In this document: piece by piece, positions 8,505-16,165 of the stretch
Position numbering within the stretch: the first letter of the stretch is position 1
Layout of the letters: each line of letters begins with the position of its first letter
Source of the DNA: an uncultured Sulfurovum sp.
GTDB taxonomy: Bacteria; Campylobacterota; Campylobacteria; Campylobacterales; Sulfurovaceae
DNA length: 64,000 bases
Direction of reading: 5' to 3'
NCBI GenBank assembly: GCA_913055205.1
Contig: CAJXJN010000006.1
Span: 18,974 to 82,973, forward strand
The notes under the pieces: generated by a model
Database searches by the model: none
Told to the model about the DNA's origin: nothing
What the model saw: only the letters and a program-made list of their open reading frames with translations
Made by a program: the position numbers and the translations under genes

Positions 8505-10520
8505 CTAAAAATTATATTTGTATGATACGATAATTGATTGTGGGGTTGCAAGTGTATAGGTTGTATCTGTTGTGGTTGTTACGCTGCTTGCGTATCTTTT
8601 ATCAAAAAGGTTATTAATATTTAACATCAAAGTATGATCCCTCTTCGGTTCCCAGCCCAGCATTAAATTTGTTACCATCTTGTAACCTTCATACTCAACA
8701 GTATTGGCTTTATCTGTATAATAAGATCCTGAAGTTACTGCTTCAATTTTTCCTCTAAGTTTCATCATGGGATTTTTAAATCCTGCATATAAAGCATATT
8801 TATAATCAGGTGTACCTTCCATTTTGTTTCCAGAATAATCAACTCCGTTAGAGATAAAATTAGTATATGTATAATCATTATAACTATAATTTGCACCTAC
8901 ATACCATATCTTATCAATGTTATATTTTGTACTTAACTCTATCCCTATTTTTTCTGTTTCTCCAGCATTTTCATAATATTTAATACCTGCTGTTGTATCT
9001 TTATACTCAACTATCTCATCTGTTGTAACTGTTTTGTAGATAGATAATCCAGCCAAAAAAGATTCCGAAGAGTGCTTGACCCCAACTTCATAACTTCTGG
9101 CTTGTGATGGATTAAGATCGGTTGATACATCATTTCGTAAGTTTGCCAACAGTTGTGTATCTGTTGCTGTTTGCTCACCTTGTGCTATGGATGCATATAT
9201 ATTTGTGGTATTGTCTAAGGCATAAGTTAAAGCTACTCTTGGAGTATAAAGTGTCGTTGTCTGGGATACCTCTTCCAATTCGCCTGACATTGATACATAG
9301 GCTACTTTATTGGCATCATATTTCCAATAAGAAGTATTATCTACATTGAACTCTATTCTATCTATTCTAAGACTTGCTTCAAATTTAAATCTGTTAGAGA
9401 GTTTGATTTCATCTTTAAAATACACACCAAGTAGACTATTTTCATTATTCCCGGAAGATAACATATCACCAATTGAAGTACCATTGACAGATAAAATCTT
9501 TTCTGTTGTAATACCATTGTTCGTTGAAGAAGATATAGTAATATCTGCATATTTATATTGGTTATTATCATCTGTTTTATCTTTTTTGTATGTAAGTCCC
9601 AATAGATATTCAGAATCTCCTCTTTGAAATGCATACTCTATATCCAGACCAAAATTATAATTATCTCCAAAAGTTTTTATTTTTCCGTCTTGGATTTGTG
9701 TTCTATCGGTAGTTTTATAAAATGAACTGATTTTCAATAAATCGTCATTAAAATATTTTTTATATTTTATATTAGTTGTTTTTATCTGCTTATCATCACC
9801 ATTATAAATCCACATACCATCATTTAGTACAGTACCGCCATCTTTAAAAATTTCAAAATCATCGGCATCTATGGTTTGGATCTTGTTTGAATCTGAATCA
9901 TTATAGTTATAGCCTATCTCAATAGATGAAGTATCATCAAAGAAGTGACCATATTTTAAATCATATTTGTTTTTTTTACTTTCTGAATGCTCTTGATAGT
10001 CGTTGTCTGCATTTTTCAGAGTATATGTAAAATTTAAAACATTATTTAAGTCAATATAGTCATGAAAATTTGCTTTTACGTATTCATACCCATAACTACC
10101 GGCACCTATTTTAACACTATCACTTATTTTAAATACAGACTTTGTTTTTGTTTGTACAACTCCACCTGTACCATTTACAGAATAAATAGAGCCCGGACCT
10201 TTGTATACTATAAGTTTTTCCAGCTCTTCTGTATCTATATCAAAAGAGAATGCTCCTGAAACATCTGTTTGAGAATCTCCATCATCAACTACAGCAATCC
10301 CTCTTCCATCATCACCTACTCCACGGATAGATAAATCACTACCATCTACCTCAATACCAGTTTCCACATTTAATATATCTTTTACATCATCTGTGTTTGA
10401 TTGTTCTATCTTACCTTCTCCAACGATTGTTACATTTGATTGTATTGCTTTGTACATATCCGCACTCTCAGCGTATAATAATGCACAAGTCATTGAAGAT
10501 AGGAATATTATCTTTTTCAT
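8505..10520 (-). CDS. TonB-dependent outer-membrane receptor
   Basis: A 671-residue outer-membrane receptor that would import a chelated metal or other ligand using TonB. It has a signal peptide (MKKIIFLSSMTCALLYA), a plug domain (VDGSDLSIRGVGDDGRGIAVVDDG, then KGPGSIYSVNGTGGVVQTKTK) and a long beta-barrel ending in the aromatic terminus SYKYNF. The C-terminal TonB-receptor region shows NINNLFDKRYASS. A Fur-like palindrome lies about 130 bases upstream. It shares an operon with the cytochrome c. The ligand cannot be read from sequence; siderophore, haem and copper chelates are all possible. The argF-hemB junction it occupies appears to be an insertion site. Confidence 0.9.
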   Translation of the reverse strand: MKKIIFLSSMTCALLYAESADMYKAIQSNVTIVGEGKIEQSNTDDVKDILNVETGIEVDGSDLSIRGVGDDGRGIAVVDDGDSQTDVSGAFSFDIDTEELEKLIVYKGPGSIYSVNGTGGVVQTKTKSVFKISDSVKIGAGSYGYEYVKANFHDYIDLNNVLNFTYTLKNADNDYQEHSESKKNKYDLKYGHFFDDTSSIEIGYNYNDSDSNKIQTIDADDFEIFKDGGTVLNDGMWIYNGDDKQIKTTNIKYKKYFNDDLLKISSFYKTTDRTQIQDGKIKTFGDNYNFGLDIEYAFQRGDSEYLLGLTYKKDKTDDNNQYKYADITISSSTNNGITTEKILSVNGTSIGDMLSSGNNENSLLGVYFKDEIKLSNRFKFEASLRIDRIEFNVDNTSYWKYDANKVAYVSMSGELEEVSQTTTLYTPRVALTYALDNTTNIYASIAQGEQTATDTQLLANLRNDVSTDLNPSQARSYEVGVKHSSESFLAGLSIYKTVTTDEIVEYKDTTAGIKYYENAGETEKIGIELSTKYNIDKIWYVGANYSYNDYTYTNFISNGVDYSGNKMEGTPDYKYALYAGFKNPMMKLRGKIEAVTSGSYYTDKANTVEYEGYKMVTNLMLGWEPKRDHTLMLNINNLFDKRYASSVTTTTDTTYTLATPQSIIVSYKYNF

Positions 10521-10863
10521 ACTACACCTTTCTATGTATATTTTTAAAATTTAAGGAAGTTTACCTAGTTGAAAAGTTTATCTATCGGGTGTTAAATAAG
10601 TGTTAAATAGTAACCTTTTTGTAAATTTATGCTTATATTTCTATTTATATATACTTATGATTCTCATACAGGATGAATTTACGTATGAGATAAAAAAGAT
10701 GGTTCTGAATTTTAAGAGAGTGCGAATGAGGTGCTTTGAAAGCATAAAACAAAGTATGCTGTGCAATGTGGGTATTCCTGCCCACACTACATATGTCATT
10801 TAAACTGTGCAAAGCCAACAGAAGTGGAGACTTTGACTCCAGGCGCAATAGCTTTTTGCAGTT
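10521..10863. other. 343-base intergenic region upstream of the TonB receptor and downstream of hemB
   Basis: Holds the presumed receptor promoter, a Fur-like palindrome at 10652-10669 and a hairpin at 10767-10786 (TGTGGG/CCCACA) that could end hemB transcription on the minus strand. Short ORFs on either strand here (60-70 codons) have no recognisable start signals or domain features, and I do not support them as genes. Confidence 0.5.
10652..10669. promoter_or_regulatory. Possible Fur box (acttatgattctcatac)
   Basis: The core TATGATTCTCATA is an imperfect palindrome resembling Fur operators of the TGATTCTCA type. It sits about 130 bases before the TonB receptor start. Iron-repressed expression of the receptor and cytochrome is the inference; the match is only partial. 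Confidence 0.35.
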
Positions 10864-11835
10864 TTATTTGCCTAGAAGTATCGCCGCTTCTTTAGCATGA
10901 TATGTGATAATGATGTCTGCACCGGCACGTTTAAAGCCAAGCAGGGTTTCCATCATGACTCTGTCATAGTCTATGACACCTGCTTTCGCTGCCATTTTGA
11001 GCATGGAGTATTCACCGCTGACATTGTAAACTGCAAGTGGAAGTGAAGTGTTGTTTTTTACGTCACGGATAACATCCATGTAAGCCAGGGCAGGTTTGAC
11101 CATAAGGATATCTGCACCTTCCTGCTCGTCCGCTACACTTTCAGCGATAGCTTCGGTACGGTTTGCAGGGTTCATCTGGTAGCTTCTTCTGTCTCCGAAA
11201 CTTGGACTGCTTTCTGCCACATCACGGAATGGTCCGTAGTAAGCTGAAGCGAACTTGGTAGAGTAGCTCATCACAGGCAAGTTCTCATATCCTGCTCTGT
11301 CAAGACCACCTCTAATGGCTTGGATCATTCCATCCATCATTCCAGAAGGGGCGATCATATCTACACCGGCTTTGGCATGGATGACAGCTTGTTTAGCTAA
11401 GTTGTCAAGAGTGATGTCATTGTCAACGGTTTCCAGTACAGGGTCGAGTACACCGCAGTGTCCATGGTCTGTATATTCACAAAAACAGAGATCAGTGACA
11501 ACAAACATGTCAGGGTGTGCAGCTTTGACAGCCTTTACCGTTTCAGCGATGATACCATGTTCACACATTGCGTCAGACCCAACACTGTCTTTCACGTCAG
11601 GGATACCAAAAAGGATGATAGACTTAATACCCAATTTTTTTAGATCATCACACTCTTTAACGATCTCATCAATACTCATTTGGAACACACCAGGCATAGA
11701 AGCTACTTCATCTTTGATACCTGTACCACTCCTGGCAAATAGAGGATAGATAAAATCATTGACACTTAAATGTGTCTCTTGAAGAAGGTCTCTTAGGACT
11801 GGGTTGATTCTTTTTCTTCTAAAACGTGCGAACAT
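10864..11835 (-). CDS. hemB: porphobilinogen synthase (delta-aminolevulinate dehydratase)
   Basis: Condenses two 5-aminolevulinate molecules to porphobilinogen, an early step of haem synthesis. The 323-residue protein shows the metal-site stretch TDLCFCEYTDHGHCG (cysteine-type zinc ligands), a Schiff-base Lys in the region MVKPALAYMDVI, and MSYSTKFASAYYGPFRDVAES. Length is normal. The start Met-Phe-Ala-Arg-Phe-Arg-Arg-Lys-Arg matches the usual N-terminus. It is divergently placed from ribA; in C. jejuni, as I recall, hemB and ribA are also neighbours. Confidence 0.96.
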   Translation of the reverse strand: MFARFRRKRINPVLRDLLQETHLSVNDFIYPLFARSGTGIKDEVASMPGVFQMSIDEIVKECDDLKKLGIKSIILFGIPDVKDSVGSDAMCEHGIIAETVKAVKAAHPDMFVVTDLCFCEYTDHGHCGVLDPVLETVDNDITLDNLAKQAVIHAKAGVDMIAPSGMMDGMIQAIRGGLDRAGYENLPVMSYSTKFASAYYGPFRDVAESSPSFGDRRSYQMNPANRTEAIAESVADEQEGADILMVKPALAYMDVIRDVKNNTSLPLAVYNVSGEYSMLKMAAKAGVIDYDRVMMETLLGFKRAGADIIITYHAKEAAILLGK

Positions 11836-11930
11836 AGATATAGCCTTATAAATAGATTTCTTCCAAAACTGAACAAAAAGATAAATAGTTTAGAAAGAGG
11901 TCTCATGATATTTTTGCATATTTTACAATA

Positions 11931-11956
11931 ATTATTAATTGTTAATTATTAATTAT
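11931..11956. repeat. AT-rich heptad repeat upstream of ribA
   Basis: Units attatta, attgtta, attatta and attatcg run with a 7-bp period just before the ribA -10 box. This belongs to the same period-7 class seen at many loci in the window. Confidence 0.6.
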
Positions 11957-11968
11957 CGATTCTTTATG

Positions 11969-11974
11969 TATAAT
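11969..11974 (+). promoter_or_regulatory. -10 box of ribA (TATAAT)
   Basis: A consensus TATAAT ends seven bases before the best ribA start ATG (11981), so transcription would begin at or next to the start codon. No ribosome-binding site can be seen, which suggests a leaderless message. Confidence 0.6.
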
Positions 11975-11980
11975 CACGTC

Positions 11981-12553
11981 ATGAATATTATAGATATATC
12001 CCAAATCGCCACTTTACCGACCAAATATGCTACCTTCCAAATACAAGCTTTTAAAGAGAAGGAAAAAGAACATTTAGCTATTTTTACAGAGTGCATAAAA
12101 GAGATAGATACACCTATCGTACGTGTACATTCAGAATGTTTGACAGGAGATGCGTTAGGGTCTTTAAAATGTGACTGCGGAGAGCAGCTTCATACTGCAT
12201 TGGCTTTAATCGCTAAAAAGGGAGGTATGTTGATCTACCATCGTCAAGAGGGTAGAAATATCGGACTGCTTAACAAAGTCAATGCCTATGCTCTGCAAGA
12301 TAAAGGGTATAATACCGTAGAAGCAAATCATCAACTAGGTTTTTCTGCAGATGAAAGAACTTATGAGATTGTAGAATTTATTTTAAATCATTTTAGTATT
12401 AAAAAACTTAAACTCTTAACAAATAATCCTAAAAAGATAGAGAGTCTTGGATCTATAGAGATCGTAGAACGTTTACCTATACAAATCATCCCGAATCCTT
12501 ACAATAAAGAGTATTTAAAAGTAAAAAAAGAGCAGTTGGGACATTTCCTCTAA
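11981..12553 (+). CDS. ribA: GTP cyclohydrolase II
   Basis: Opens GTP to start riboflavin synthesis. The zinc site is CLTGDALGSLKCDCGEQL (three Cys), followed by the substrate-binding YHRQEGRNIGLLNKVNAYALQDKGYNTVEANHQLGF; the C-terminus LTNNPKKIESL is also diagnostic. I chose ATG 11981 (MNIIDISQIATLPTKY, 190 residues) rather than the upstream codons in the ORF track, because the track start lies inside an AT heptad repeat and upstream of the -10 box. This is a single-domain RibA without a DHBP synthase fusion. It marks the left border of the accessory island; in C. jejuni I recall it adjoining rsmG. Confidence 0.95.
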   Translation: MNIIDISQIATLPTKYATFQIQAFKEKEKEHLAIFTECIKEIDTPIVRVHSECLTGDALGSLKCDCGEQLHTALALIAKKGGMLIYHRQEGRNIGLLNKVNAYALQDKGYNTVEANHQLGFSADERTYEIVEFILNHFSIKKLKLLTNNPKKIESLGSIEIVERLPIQIIPNPYNKEYLKVKKEQLGHFL

Positions 12554-12581
12554 CGGAATCTGAAAATGACATAAAATAAGC

Positions 12582-12610
12582 CTTAAAGTCCTATATTACA
12601 GGGCTTTAAG
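12582..12610 (+). terminator. Hairpin after ribA
   Basis: CTTAAAGTCC and GGGCTTTAAG form a 10-bp stem with one mismatch and a 9-base loop, 29 bases after the ribA stop. There is no strong T run after it, so termination is probable rather than certain. Confidence 0.5.
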
Positions 12611-12719
12611 AGATTTATCAACACCCCTTCCAATCTATTTAAACCTCATTGATCCGCATATAAGTCTATACACTTTTTTACACACCTTAAATATAGTTAC
12701 AACCCCTTTTAAAAAACAA

Positions 12720-12760
12720 TTTAAGATTAAAGCAGATGATCCATCTGCTTTAATCTTAAA
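12720..12760. terminator. Perfect 18-bp inverted repeat
   Basis: Two exact 18-base arms (tttaagattaaagcagat and its complement) flank a 5-base loop (gatcc). AT-rich sequence follows. It could act as a terminator in either direction and isolates the island promoter from ribA. The exactness of the arms is unusual for a simple terminator. Confidence 0.65.
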
Positions 12761-12817
12761 TTATAAAATTTTCTCATAATTTCTCAACCATAAGTCAATT
12801 TAATATAAAACATATGA

Positions 12818-12823
12818 TATAAT
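12818..12823 (+). promoter_or_regulatory. -10 box (gaTATAAT) of the island operon
   Basis: The sequence catatgatataataaagg places TATAAT about 20 bases before the riboswitch-like fold, so the RNA would begin just ahead of the aptamer. Confidence 0.6.
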
Positions 12824-12837
12824 AAAGGAAAATATCT

Positions 12838-12927
12838 ACATGCCACACCCGTTGCGAAGCGGGCTCGGAAAGCCATGGGTCTCTGATACTTTCACCCGGA
12901 AGTAGATGATGAGATTGCCAGGTTGCC
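12838..12927 (+). promoter_or_regulatory. GEMM-I-like (cyclic dinucleotide class) riboswitch, atypical core
   Basis: A stem CCCGTT/AGCGGG capped by the GNRA tetraloop GCGA (12848-12863) is followed by GGAAAGCCATGGGTCT, a variable arm, and AGATTGCCAGGTTGCC at the 3' side. Tetraloop, AAAGCCAYGGGTCT and GCCAGGTTGCC are hallmarks of GEMM-I aptamers, which bind c-di-GMP or related dinucleotides. The segments usually reading GGCAAACC and GACGCAAAGCC are here GCCACACC and CTCGGAAAGCC, so the ligand pocket may differ. No intrinsic terminator lies between it and the LamG gene, so control at translation is more likely. Confidence 0.6.
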
Positions 12928-12957
12928 TATATAAATCAATTTTAAAAAGGTATACCC

Positions 12958-15117
12958 ATGAATGTGCGAATCATTATTTCAATCATTTTATTTATAGGCA
13001 ATTTTGTATGTGCTGCGCCCATTGCTGAGTATCGTATGGATGAATGCTACTGGAATGGGAGTACCGGTGAAATCAGTGATAACAGCGGTAACAGTTACAA
13101 CGGAACTGCAGTTGATGCGACAACACTCTCTTCAGATGCTATGATTAATAATAGCGGCAATCTGCGTGGGGTAACCAATATGGTTGAGATTGATAAAAAT
13201 GTGTTGGATGGGCTGAATGATTTTACGGTAATGGCATGGTTTAAAGCACCTGTGGATGGGTATCAAACGATTTTGTCAGCTTCCGATACGGCAGGAACTC
13301 TGCCCTATGCCAATGAGGCATTGCTCTGGTTTCAGGATGCGACCACTGTTGAAGTTTGGATCAAAGGGGAGAGAAGCAGTGGCATGACGGTTCCGGATAT
13401 CAGCAGTGGATGGCATCAGATCGTTTGGACACGTTCCGGTCTAGATAATTGTGTCTATATCGATCCAAGTTCAGCCAGTGCGACACCGGTATGTACTACA
13501 CTTTCTGATGCTGCAAATGGAGCATTGAGTGTTGCTCAGGATGGCTTAAAGCTGGGTGTCGACCAGGACAGTATTAATGGCGATTTTGATCAATATCTTG
13601 ATGGTCTGCTGGATGAAGTAAAGATTTTTAATACCGTTTTGAGTACGGCAGAGATTGCAGATATCTACAATAATGAACTCAGTGGTAAAAATTATGATGG
13701 CACAGTACGGGCAGCAGTAAGTTGCAACACGTACCCGGTACTTGATTATCGGATGGATGAATGTTACTGGTTTGATAACACAGGCGGTATTACTGAAGAT
13801 GTAAAAGATTCCGGACCTTATAAGTATAATGCAACGTCATATAATAGTGCTCAAATTGATCAAATGAATAGTAAGGTCGGTTTTTCCGGAAGTTTTGACG
13901 GTACGTCTTCATATCTGGAAGCAAAAGACAGCCCTTTGCTTAACTTTAAAGATAAAATGACCATATCAATGTGGGTTTATCCGAGAAATGATAGAGATAC
14001 GCATCAAATATATATAGAAAAGTATTATAGCAGTACCACTCGATCAGAAGGATGGATGGTGTGGAATTATGATGATGGAGGGAGCAGTGAATATATTGTT
14101 TTTTCTCTTAATATAGATGGTGATTTTTATAATACATATATCTCGAAACCTTCATCTTGGGAAGGGAGTTGGCATTATATCGCTGCAACATATGATAATG
14201 GGACAATATCACTTTATATTGACAGTGACAGTCCTGTAGCTACAAAAAGTATTACAGGCGATATCGTGAATTCAACAGAGCCATTGAGATTAGGCCAACT
14301 ATATGATTATTGGTTCGATGGGCTATTGGATGAGGTTAAAATCTACAGTACAGATTTAAATGATAGTGATATTTCAGATATCAGAATGAATGAAGATAAT
14401 GGAAAAAATTATGATGGTAGGACAAGAGAGGATATCGTCTGCGGTGCTGTAATTAATGAACATACATGGGAGTTGGTCGGAATTCCTGCTGAGCTCCGGA
14501 CGAATACGGAAACGGTAAGCAGTGTGTTCAGTGATGATATGCTCGGAACATATGGAACTGACTGGATCGTGTATCGTCGTGATTACAGTGAGAGCAACAA
14601 TAGCAGTTGGGACACACAGTTGAGTGAAACCGATGTCCTGGAGTTTGGTAAAGGCTATTGGCTGGGTAGCAGAAACAGTGAGAGTTGGAATGTAAATGAT
14701 ATTGCAAGTGTTGATTATAACTCAAGCAATAATGCATGTACATCCAATCGCTGTGTAGAAGTTGATCTTAAAAGTGTTTCATTGGATGGAGAGAGCGGAG
14801 ACGATCTTCTCGGAACGGGAGCCCATCGTTACAATATGACAGGATTTACGGGTAAGGTAGCTGTGGATTGGGCAGATTGCCGGTTTATTATCGATGGAAC
14901 AGCATATACTCCGTCTGCGGCATATGAAGCCGGATATGTTGAAAAACAGATATGGCAATACAATCCGGGAGACGGCAGTGCAGATGCAAACGGACATACG
15001 ACATGTGATGATACCACACCGGGTGGATGTAAGCTTGAGCCATATAAAGGTTTCTGGATCAAATTGCATGGTCTGACCAAAAATAAAACAGTTAAACTGT
15101 TGATCCCTCAGGAGTAA
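12958..15117 (+). CDS. secreted protein with two LamG/concanavalin-like domains
   Basis: A 719-residue exported protein with signal peptide MNVRIIISIILFIGNFVCAAP. Two LamG-type jelly-roll domains follow. Each opens with YRMDECYW and ends with GLLDEVKI...NGKNYDGT/R, so the pair arose by duplication (about residues 25-245 and 255-490). Roughly 220 further residues contain FGKGYWLGS and paired Cys, a domain I do not recognise. LamG folds bind sugars or surface ligands; the function here is unknown. It lies directly under the GEMM-like riboswitch and is followed after three bases by a lipoprotein gene, suggesting a surface or extracellular role tied to second-messenger signalling. Confidence 0.75.
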   Translation: MNVRIIISIILFIGNFVCAAPIAEYRMDECYWNGSTGEISDNSGNSYNGTAVDATTLSSDAMINNSGNLRGVTNMVEIDKNVLDGLNDFTVMAWFKAPVDGYQTILSASDTAGTLPYANEALLWFQDATTVEVWIKGERSSGMTVPDISSGWHQIVWTRSGLDNCVYIDPSSASATPVCTTLSDAANGALSVAQDGLKLGVDQDSINGDFDQYLDGLLDEVKIFNTVLSTAEIADIYNNELSGKNYDGTVRAAVSCNTYPVLDYRMDECYWFDNTGGITEDVKDSGPYKYNATSYNSAQIDQMNSKVGFSGSFDGTSSYLEAKDSPLLNFKDKMTISMWVYPRNDRDTHQIYIEKYYSSTTRSEGWMVWNYDDGGSSEYIVFSLNIDGDFYNTYISKPSSWEGSWHYIAATYDNGTISLYIDSDSPVATKSITGDIVNSTEPLRLGQLYDYWFDGLLDEVKIYSTDLNDSDISDIRMNEDNGKNYDGRTREDIVCGAVINEHTWELVGIPAELRTNTETVSSVFSDDMLGTYGTDWIVYRRDYSESNNSSWDTQLSETDVLEFGKGYWLGSRNSESWNVNDIASVDYNSSNNACTSNRCVEVDLKSVSLDGESGDDLLGTGAHRYNMTGFTGKVAVDWADCRFIIDGTAYTPSAAYEAGYVEKQIWQYNPGDGSADANGHTTCDDTTPGGCKLEPYKGFWIKLHGLTKNKTVKLLIPQE

Positions 15118-15120
15118 CAG

Positions 15121-15915
15121 ATGAAAAAAAATATATGGATTTCTATAATATTGGTATTGGTATTGGTATTGGGATTGGCAGGATGTGACTCCAGTACTCA
15201 ATCTGTGAACGAAGAGAATAGTTTGACACTGAAATCTGTGACTGTAGAGACAAAGCCGTCAAACTGGTATATCCGATTGGTAGCTGAAGATCCTGCCAGA
15301 GCAATGAAAACAGGCAGTACACAGTTGGGAGAGCTGGATACGGATGATAATGTCTCTAAACATACGCTGGAATCGCTTAGTCCATTCGGTGGGACTTATT
15401 TGGATGTGGTTTTTGTTGATCCGGAAGGTGTGGTACCCGGAGAGTATAAAACAAGTTTCCATAAGTATCAGGAAAACAGTGAAGACAGCTGGATGTTTAC
15501 AGTCAAGACTGATGATAGCAATGCAATGATAGAGTTGACATGGCGTGGATTATATATATTGGATCCTTATGTAGATACTGAAAATCGTACACGCTATCAT
15601 GAATATCGATCAATGAGCAACCCTTTGCTTAAACATATGAAGTTGGTCGATACTGCAAATGGTAAAGAGATACCAGCTATTGTTAATGGTAAAGCACAAG
15701 TATATGCTTTCACAATGGAGGGAGTAAGTGAGAGGACCTTTAAATGGATTTTGCAAACTGAAGAGGTTAATATTACTAATATAGAAGATATCTCAATGAT
15801 CGCACAGGATAAAGTGATACAAAAAGATGCTTTGGCAGATCAAAATAGGATGATAGAAAATAAAATAGAATTGTTTGATTTAAACAAGCCTCCAACGAGT
15901 AAAGGGAGAGAATAA
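15121..15915 (+). CDS. lipoprotein of unknown function
   Basis: A 264-residue protein with a type II signal peptide (MKKNIWISIILVLVLVLGLAGCDSS; lipobox LAGC). The hydrophobic core is encoded by a hexamer repeat (ggtatt, four near-copies), giving LVLVLVLG. The mature part has no motif I recognise; it contains WYIRLVAEDPARAMKTGS near the start and a mixed alpha/beta composition. It starts three bases after the LamG gene, and its TAA shares a base with the ATG of the next gene, so the three are one translational unit. A membrane partner for the secreted LamG protein or the peptide is an inference. Confidence 0.7.
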   Translation: MKKNIWISIILVLVLVLGLAGCDSSTQSVNEENSLTLKSVTVETKPSNWYIRLVAEDPARAMKTGSTQLGELDTDDNVSKHTLESLSPFGGTYLDVVFVDPEGVVPGEYKTSFHKYQENSEDSWMFTVKTDDSNAMIELTWRGLYILDPYVDTENRTRYHEYRSMSNPLLKHMKLVDTANGKEIPAIVNGKAQVYAFTMEGVSERTFKWILQTEEVNITNIEDISMIAQDKVIQKDALADQNRMIENKIELFDLNKPPTSKGRE

Positions 15916-16121
15916 TGGGGGAGAATAAAAAGCAGAAAAAATCAACATTATCTAGAAAAGAAAAAAGACCAGATAAAAGTTGTCGACGTGCTTTTTTAAA
16001 GAAAGCTGTTTACTCTGCACCAGCCTTAGTTGTTTTAGGACAATTGGCTAAACCTTCCCGTGCATATGCCGATGGTTCTACAGGTCCGTCAGGACCTCCT
16101 AGTGATGGATGGAATGTTTGA
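15915..16121 (+). CDS. putative RiPP-type precursor peptide with Tat signal and lasso-leader motif
   Basis: A 68-residue peptide. A Lys-rich N-terminus is followed by CRRAFLKKA (residues 23-31), matching the twin-arginine consensus, then a hydrophobic stretch and AYA (50-52), a plausible signal peptidase site. Overlapping this is YSAPALVVLG (33-42), which fits the YxxPxLxxxG motif that lasso-peptide leaders present to their PqqD-like binding protein. The tail DGSTGPSGPPSDGWNV is rich in Gly, Pro and Ser. Start and stop overlap the lipoprotein gene by one base; an HprK-like kinase and an asparagine synthetase-like gene follow, as in lasso clusters. It could also be a plain Tat-exported small protein. 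Confidence 0.6.
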   Translation: MGENKKQKKSTLSRKEKRPDKSCRRAFLKKAVYSAPALVVLGQLAKPSRAYADGSTGPSGPPSDGWNV

Positions 16122-16132
16122 GAATAGTTACC

Positions 16133-16165
16133 TTACACAATGAACAATGAATCAAGAGATAATCA
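16133..16165. repeat. Heptad repeat before the kinase pseudogene
   Basis: Units acaatga, acaatga, atcaaga and gataatc run with a 7-bp period between the peptide stop and the kinase start codon (16166). They supply the only purine-rich (AAGAGA) stretch that could serve as its ribosome-binding site. Confidence 0.5.

Noticed and set aside
10397-10848. Short ORFs upstream of and overlapping the TonB receptor start
   Set aside because: AT-rich frames without start signals or recognisable composition; the region is better explained as promoter and terminator.
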